From an uncultured Kineothrix sp. (GTDB taxonomy: Bacteria > Bacillota > Clostridia > Lachnospirales > Lachnospiraceae): a DNA stretch of 64,000 bases. Location: positions 62,001 to 126,000 of the forward strand of contig CAJUSR010000010.1 of NCBI GenBank assembly GCA_910588855.1. The letters are read 5' to 3'. Made by a program: the position numbers and the translations under genes. Shown one piece after another: positions 59,380-64,000 of the stretch. The notes under the pieces are model-generated. The model searched no databases. It was not told the origin of the DNA and was given only the letters and a program-made list of their open reading frames with translations. The stretch's first letter is position 1, and each line of letters opens with the position of its first letter.

Positions 59380-59820
59380 TTATCGCTTTTTTATCATAAC
59401 AAAATTTGTAAGAAAAATTCCCTGCCGTTCAACCTGCTGCTCTTTCACAACCTTATACCCCCTTTTTCCAAAAAAAGGCCGGGCTGTAATAGAAGCATGA
59501 GTAACAATGTCCTTTTGAACTGCCCACTCTAACCGATTGCACATAGCGGTGGCAATCCCTTTTCCCTGATAATCCGTGTGAACATATAGCCTGTCAAGGT
59601 AGCCTGTCTCATCTATATCCCCAAATCCTACAATAACTCCATCATCAACCGCAACCATACTGAAATGTTCTTGCAGTGAATGGTTCCATTTTTGCAAATC
59701 TACCTGTCCTGTTGCCCATACATCCAGTTGCTCTTTTGTGTAACCTTTTGCGTTTACTGTATGAACCGTATTCCAAAAAAGCTCCGTCAATTCTTTACAA
59801 TCTGTTGATTGGTACTCCCT
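59380..59820 (-). pseudogene. GNAT acetyltransferase lacking its start
   Basis: An acetyltransferase of the GNAT fold: WNTVHTVNAKGYTKEQLDVW, the acetyl-CoA loop YVHTDYQGKGIATAMCNRLE, and ARPFFGKRGYKVV near the end. The frame continues upstream of TTG 59790 as REYQSTDCKEL, which is the normal N-terminal word of this family, and is then cut at about 59820, where unrelated sequence and a TGA follow. Only the first two or three codons including ATG are missing. This marks the insertion point of the element to the right. Translation from TTG 59790 would miss strand 1. Confidence 0.75.
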
Positions 59821-59874
59821 GCAACATTGTCAAGTGAATAGTTTAAATTTCTAAAGGCAAGAGCTTACATATAC

Positions 59875-59921
59875 AAAAATTTCAGGTAGAGCACTTGACA
59901 AGTGCCCTACCTGAAATTTTT
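59875..59921. terminator. Bidirectional terminator at the element end
   Basis: A long stem, AAATTTCAGGTAG with CTACCTGAAATTT, holds an inner stem GCACTT/AAGTGC. T-runs occur on both sides. It ends the minus-strand membrane-protein gene that stops at 59925 and shields the host acetyltransferase. Confidence 0.88.
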
Positions 59922-59924
59922 GTT

Positions 59925-60914
59925 TTATGTAGAAATAGAAAGCCGCTTATAAAATTCTGGCCTCATCATCCCACTGAATAGACTTCCAGACATTAAAGCT
60001 GCGATTGCAATATTAAGTGCTGGTTCGTCCTCCTGACCGATATAAATTGGAACTCCTTGATTATTTATTGCCATAACTATCATTAAAAAACAAGCAAGGC
60101 TAATCAATATGGGTAACATTACAGTTAGCAAACGTTTTACTGTATATACAGCAAAACGTTCCGACGCTTTGAAAAGCGTTTGAACTCTATTTTCGTTTTT
60201 CTTCCAGAACTGCATCAAAAAGCCTGAAATGGTATAACTTATTAGGGCTGAGAAAATCCAAAGCTGCACAAATCCATTTTTGCTGATGACTCCAGTGAGT
60301 AAAAAAATTGCCATAGATACTAAGACATAAGCAATTTCGGTTGCGCATATTGCCATTAGTTGATTGAACTTCTGCAAATAGCGATTAGTTTTGCTTGTTT
60401 CCTTCTTAATAGACTCTATAGCATCATTTTCAAGATATATGGTTTCACATATTTTCTTCAATTGCTCCAGTGTTGCAATACCGGTAGACAATATATAAAG
60501 TCTACTAAGATTAGGATGCCGAGAAACACACTCCCGAAAGTGCATTTCAAAACTATCGAGAATTTCGCGGATATCAGAATCGGTGCAGTATTGAGTTTGG
60601 AATGCTTCCGTTTTTTGAATTAAGTCGTATAAATTTTCAGGATTTACCTCGGAGTGAACAAGTTCATCAAGTATCATAAGGTGACTTGAGGTCGAGGTGG
60701 TCCGCACTGTGAGATCAAACGCTTCCTCAATAGCTCTTAGTAATTCCTCCGATGTTGATTCATCAAAATCATTTGTTAAAGATGCTGCACAGCCTAATGC
60801 TGCACCTATTGGTGCTGTCCAGCCATAAACACAGGACGAAAGATTAAACAATGCCGATGAAATTAAGCAAATCTTTCGAATAGGCTTTGACTTTTCCTTT
60901 ATACTTGAAATCAC
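59925..60914 (-). CDS. Unrecognised membrane protein with helical cytoplasmic domain (element cargo)
   Basis: A 329-residue protein of no recognised family. Residues 1-40 contain a hydrophobic region (ICLISSALFNLSSCVYGWTA), 45-185 a helical soluble domain (LLRAIEEAFDLTVRT, CVSRHPNLSRLYILSTGIAT, LEQLKKICETIY), and 195-310 four hydrophobic segments. The soluble part recalls helical regions in defence-type ATPases, but this is only an impression. GTG start at 60914 follows GGAGGTG. It lies between the recombinase and the element end, the usual place for cargo. An abortive-infection role is one possibility, not shown. Confidence 0.65.
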   Translation of the reverse strand: MISSIKEKSKPIRKICLISSALFNLSSCVYGWTAPIGAALGCAASLTNDFDESTSEELLRAIEEAFDLTVRTTSTSSHLMILDELVHSEVNPENLYDLIQKTEAFQTQYCTDSDIREILDSFEMHFRECVSRHPNLSRLYILSTGIATLEQLKKICETIYLENDAIESIKKETSKTNRYLQKFNQLMAICATEIAYVLVSMAIFLLTGVISKNGFVQLWIFSALISYTISGFLMQFWKKNENRVQTLFKASERFAVYTVKRLLTVMLPILISLACFLMIVMAINNQGVPIYIGQEDEPALNIAIAALMSGSLFSGMMRPEFYKRLSIST

Positions 60915-60986
60915 AAAATCACCTCCGCCAATATCTATTCGAAGTTCCCCTTCTTCTCATGAGAAGAAGGGGACTCCCGATAATTC

Positions 60987-62630
60987 TTAACCCAAAATCT
61001 CACCAACAAAATTGTAAACAATGCGGACTTTTTGCACCCTTTCGCCATCAATGATTTCGACTGCGCTGATAATGATTTTATCAATCAATCGATTCAAAAT
61101 GGTTTCATCCAATTCGGTGATGGACGCATATTCCCGGATTTCCCCGATGAACCGGCGCACATCATCCTCCGTGTTGCTGGCGGTACGCAATTCGTCCGTG
61201 ATCGCCTGCATCCTGGCCTTGTTGTCCGCCTGTTCCTGCTCCATCGTTTCAGTCATGCGGAAGAAACGCTGCTCGGTCAGAATGCCTTTGGTCTTGTCAG
61301 CATATAGGCTCATGAACATCTCGTCAATTTCCTGGTTGCGCTTCGCCAGGGTATCCAGTTCTTTCTTCAAGGCTCCTTCGTCCATCGTGTACCGCTGTTC
61401 CAGCCGATGGGTCAGCCGTTCATAGAACGTCTCGGAATCCTGCAAGGCCATCCTGCCATGCTCAATAATGTCAGCCAGCACAAGATTGTAAAGATCGCGA
61501 GCCTCAATCTTATGGCTGGTGCAAGCATTCTTTCCCAGCTGGTTATATGTTTGGCAGATATAATACGCCCTGTCAATCGGCTCCCGCTTCTTCTTGGTGC
61601 TGCGGTCAATATCCGTCCGGCCCACCTTCTCATAACGTACCTGCATGGATTTACCACAGGTAGCGCAGTAAACAAGACCGTGAAACAGATTATAAAATGG
61701 GCACCTGTTTTCTCCCGAAACAGTCGGGCGGCGGTCGATCAGCTTTTGCACTCTATCCCACTGTTCCCGGCTAACGATAGCCTCATGGCAGTTCTCGACA
61801 ATCTCCCATTCATCACGGGGAATTTTGTTGATGGTGTTGGAGCGGATGGCCTTTTGATGGCATTTGCATACCACATGATCGCCCTTATAGACCGGGTTGC
61901 GGAGCATCTTGCTAATGACGGAACCGCCCCAGCAATAATAGCGCACTTCAGATTCTACCGGCTCTTTCACACGGGTGATGGGAATTTTATGCTCCATCAG
62001 ATACTTTGAAATCCGCATCATTCCGTATCCATTTGCCGCCAGATCGAAAACGAGTTTGACCGTGGGTGCAGTCTCCGGGTCGATAATCAGGTGGCCGCAG
62101 TCGTTGGGGTCACGCATAAGGCCGTAGGGGGTGGGGCCTCCTAAAAACTTCCCTTGCCGGGATCGGGCCATCCAGCCCGCCAGTACCTTCTTTGAAATAT
62201 CCCGGCTGTACATATCGTTCAGGATATTTTTGAACGGGGTAATATCCATCTCCTGCCGGTTCAGACTGTCCACTCCGTCAGTGACAGCGATATAGCGGAC
62301 GTTGTGACGCGGAAAGAAGATTTCGATATAGCTGCCAGCCTCAATATAATTCCGGCCCAAGCGAGAAAGGTCTTTCGTGATGACACATTTAACCTTCCCG
62401 GCCTCAATGTCGGCAATCATTCGCTGAAACGAAGGCCGGTTGAAATTACGGCCTGTGTAACCGTCATCAACATAAAATTCGTAGTCCAGCAGGCCATTTT
62501 TCTCAGCGAAGTCACGCAACAGTGCCTTTTGATTGCTGATGCTCATGCTCTCGTTTTCCCGTCCGTCCTCAATGGAGAGACGGCAATACAGAGCGGTGAC
62601 AGAGGGGGTAAGTTTATTCTTCCTGTTCAT
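60987..62630 (-). CDS. Large serine recombinase (TndX/TnpX-like)
   Basis: A 547-residue site-specific recombinase that would integrate and excise the element. The N-terminal resolvase domain begins ALYCRLSIEDGRENESMSIS (catalytic serine in RLS) and has VDDGYTGRNFNRPSFQRM and TKDLSRLGRNY. A recombinase domain follows with GPTPYGLMRDPND and NPVYKGDHVV, then a zinc ribbon (CATCGK...CTSHK) and a C-terminal coiled coil. ATG at 62630 follows AAGGAG; 62666 lacks a site. It is intact. Confidence 0.94.
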   Translation of the reverse strand: MNRKNKLTPSVTALYCRLSIEDGRENESMSISNQKALLRDFAEKNGLLDYEFYVDDGYTGRNFNRPSFQRMIADIEAGKVKCVITKDLSRLGRNYIEAGSYIEIFFPRHNVRYIAVTDGVDSLNRQEMDITPFKNILNDMYSRDISKKVLAGWMARSRQGKFLGGPTPYGLMRDPNDCGHLIIDPETAPTVKLVFDLAANGYGMMRISKYLMEHKIPITRVKEPVESEVRYYCWGGSVISKMLRNPVYKGDHVVCKCHQKAIRSNTINKIPRDEWEIVENCHEAIVSREQWDRVQKLIDRRPTVSGENRCPFYNLFHGLVYCATCGKSMQVRYEKVGRTDIDRSTKKKREPIDRAYYICQTYNQLGKNACTSHKIEARDLYNLVLADIIEHGRMALQDSETFYERLTHRLEQRYTMDEGALKKELDTLAKRNQEIDEMFMSLYADKTKGILTEQRFFRMTETMEQEQADNKARMQAITDELRTASNTEDDVRRFIGEIREYASITELDETILNRLIDKIIISAVEIIDGERVQKVRIVYNFVGEILG

Positions 62631-62681
62631 TGGCGATCTCCTTAATGAACAGGGACATGATACCATGCTTTGACAAATTTT

Positions 62682-62876
62682 TCAACAGGCATTTTTATCG
62701 CTCTCCCTCTTTTCAAGCCAGGATTCAAACTGCCCGCAAGCCTGGGATTCAATGGCCTGTTCAAAAGCGGCCCTCATGCTCTGACTGCCGTTATATTCAC
62801 GGGTCACGATGAATCGAGGCTTGTCCTGGCGTCTGGTCTTGGGTACAGCGGGTTTATCCTGTTGCGTTTTTCTCAT
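62682..62876 (-). CDS. Small element-encoded protein (64 residues)
   Basis: A basic 64-residue protein: RKTQQDKPAVPKTRRQDKPR, then FIVTREYNGSQSMRAAFEQA and a C-terminal QFESWLEKRES. The central part is a type seen in small proteins encoded just before serine recombinases in Clostridia elements. Function unknown. Ribosome site GGAG lies before the ATG. It sits between the DnaC-like gene and the recombinase. Confidence 0.75.
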   Translation of the reverse strand: MRKTQQDKPAVPKTRRQDKPRFIVTREYNGSQSMRAAFEQAIESQACGQFESWLEKRESDKNAC

Positions 62877-62888
62877 AGGCAGCTCCTT

Positions 62889-63717
62889 TCAGTCCATCAG
62901 ATTTTTCAGCCGCGCCAGCTTGTCCTGCGCCGTCGCCTTTCGGAAGTTCTCACCAGAGAAGCGGATAGGGGGCGCACATTTCCAGCAGCCGGTCATAGAT
63001 ACGGGCGTGGGCGGTATCCTGGGGATGCTGCAAATCATGGAGCGGAATATTGGTGGTGACAATCAGCGGTTTTTTACTGCGATACCGGCTGTCAATCACG
63101 TTATAGACCTGCTCCAATCCGTACTCCGTCCCGCGCTCCATACCAAAATCGTCAATAATAAGCAGCAGGGCGCGACAAAGCTGGGATATGTACTCATTCC
63201 GGCCCTCAAAGCTGGCGGTCAGATCATTCAGAATCAGCGCAAAATTGGTCATGCGGACGGTGATCTCCTGCTCCATCAGGGCGTTTGCGATACATCCCGC
63301 GAAATAGCTTTTCCCGGTGCCAACGCCGCCCCAAAGCAGATAGCCGATATTCTCCGCCAGCATGGTGTCCCAATGCTCGACATAGAAATGGGCGTGTTTC
63401 ATTTGCGGGCATTTGCCGTTATCATTGGCGAACGTCCAGCTACGCATAGCAGGGTCGGTGAATCCCTGGCGCTTCAGATCGGCCACGGCCTGAAGGTGAC
63501 GGCGGGCCTCCTGCTCCGCAGTCTCCCGGTCGATGCGTTCCTGCTCACACCGGCAGGGGCAGGGGAGCAGCCGCCCCTCCAAGGGCGCTGCGTCCATGCG
63601 AAACTGCTTGGGAGTGCGGCACTTCCCGCAGTAGAGAAAGCCGTCCTCGCCGGTATAGTCCTCCGGCCCTACATGGGTCACGGTCATGCGCTTGATAATA
63701 CTGTCAAAATCATTCAT
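62889..63717 (-). pseudogene. DnaC/IstB-like replication ATPase with apparent frameshift near the end
   Basis: A helicase-loader-type ATPase. The N-terminus has a cysteine cluster (CGKCRTPKQ, CPCRCEQE), then Walker A GGVGTGKSYF, Walker B LLIIDDFG and sensor 1 IVTTNIP. The native frame stops at 62950 after CAPYPLLW. One base fewer in the five-G run at 62968-62972 (plus strand) would instead give APIRFSGENFRKATAQ and run to TGA at 62889, the usual family ending. The protein is thus 255 residues now versus about 275 expected. Start 63717 overlaps the upstream stop as ATGA. Sequencing error is an alternative. Confidence 0.8.
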
Positions 63718-64000
63718 AGGCTCTCGCCCTCCTCGTAAGTGTAATTGGGTATACTCTTGCCTTTCCGCCTATCCTCCGCCGCCCAGCGGCGAATAGTGGC
63801 GGCATGGTTCTGGTAGGTTTTTCCTGTGGAGGCCATGTACTCGGACAGCTTCTCCACATACTGCTGCCAAAGATCAGGGAGTTCCGCCTGCAATTCGGCT
63901 ATCTCTGTGTCTGAAAGAAAAATATTTTGATAGCGGCCTCGTGCGTGGGCGCTATCACTCACTCTACTCAAGTTATTCTTCAAGTTACTATTACCTATTT
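63714..64000 (-). CDS. Replisome-organiser/replication initiator-like protein (partial, C-terminal)
   Basis: The last 95 codons of a longer gene that continues beyond the right edge: the frame is open to base 64000. Visible words: NLSRVSDSAHARGRYQNIFL, SDTEIAELQAELPDLWQQYV, YMASTGKTYQNHAATIRRWA, DRRKG. This is the C-terminal part of the replication proteins that accompany DnaC-like loaders in mobile elements. An internal TTG at 63983 is not the real start. It overlaps the DnaC-like gene by 4 nt (ATGA). Confidence 0.8.
   Translation of the reverse strand, partial: IGNSNLKNNLSRVSDSAHARGRYQNIFLSDTEIAELQAELPDLWQQYVEKLSEYMASTGKTYQNHAATIRRWAAEDRRKGKSIPNYTYEEGESL

Larger units (their letters stand above)
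59818..64000. mobile_element. End of an integrative element with serine recombinase (continues past the window)
   Basis: From the broken acetyltransferase to the right edge all genes are of a different type: unrecognised membrane protein, large serine recombinase, small element protein, DnaC-like ATPase and a replisome-organiser-like gene, in the order known from Clostridia conjugative or mobilizable elements. Base composition rises clearly toward GC in the recombinase and replication genes compared with the AT-rich strip on the left. The true border (att site) is somewhere within 59818-59924; the other end is outside. Confidence 0.75.

Overview
The window looks like a chromosomal segment of a strictly anaerobic Clostridia, most likely Lachnospiraceae-like. 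The grounds are moderately AT-rich DNA, a spore-lineage housekeeping cluster (mazG, hup, rqcP, yabP, yabQ, divIC, spoIIE-like, tilS, hpt, ftsH), and anaerobic enzymes: pyruvate:ferredoxin oxidoreductase, acetate kinase, flavodiiron protein, rubredoxin and reverse rubrerythrin. The species cannot be named from the sequence. No rRNA, tRNA or CRISPR array was seen.

Layout. 1-4.5 kb: a sugar ABC transporter (partial at the left edge) facing two paralogous AraC regulators. 4.5-7.3 kb: a LytTR regulator with a degenerate receiver, divergent from a BlaI-M56 peptidase pair and a tiny secreted protein. 7.4-9.5 kb: a GH13 alpha-glycosidase. 10-18.2 kb: the ftsH-to-mazG cluster, all on the minus strand. 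18.2-23.5 kb: a PEGA-domain membrane protein, a CotS-like kinase-fold protein, the CCA-adding enzyme and acetate kinase. 23.7-29 kb: nifJ, a flavodiiron protein and rubredoxin, an O2-sensitive energy and O2-detoxification block. 29.1-29.3 kb: a 230-bp palindromic element. 29.4-31.1 kb: proS with a T-box leader. 31.2-36.9 kb: a redox-domain/GGDEF/EAL fusion, an O-antigen-ligase-like protein, an AI-2E transporter family protein and an RluA-type pseudouridine synthase. 36.9-38.5 kb: an MqsR-like toxin with a zinc-ribbon/HTH/Panacea antitoxin.

38.7-52.6 kb is a dedicated carbohydrate locus. A minus-strand operon encodes a binding protein, two permeases, an ADP-ribosylglycohydrolase-family enzyme, a GH32 glycosidase, an FGGY kinase, a UlaG-like lactonase, a UlaE-like 3-epimerase and an FG-GAP-like propeller protein. 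Divergent from it are a DeoR regulator and a ribokinase. The enzymes would take an imported furanoside or riboside toward pentulose phosphates, but the substrate is not evident. 52.9-56.5 kb: an OmpR-type two-component system, then a PerR-like repressor with reverse rubrerythrin behind a clear promoter and PerR-box-like site.

56.8-59.8 kb is an AT-rich accessory strip holding broken genes, a DUF4258/YgiT toxin-antitoxin pair flanked by duplicated hairpins, and an acetyltransferase that has lost its start. That loss marks the edge of an integrative element running from about 59.82 kb past the right border. The element carries an unrecognised membrane protein, a large serine recombinase, a small element protein, a DnaC-like ATPase with an apparent one-base frameshift, and a replisome-organiser-like gene cut by the window edge.

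The most interesting unexplained items are the redox/GGDEF/EAL fusion, the mixed GH32/ADP-ribosylglycohydrolase/Ula-like operon, the LytTR pseudo-receiver beside BlaI-M56 and a secreted peptide, the palindrome family, and the duplicated operator-like dyad upstream of the flavodiiron gene.
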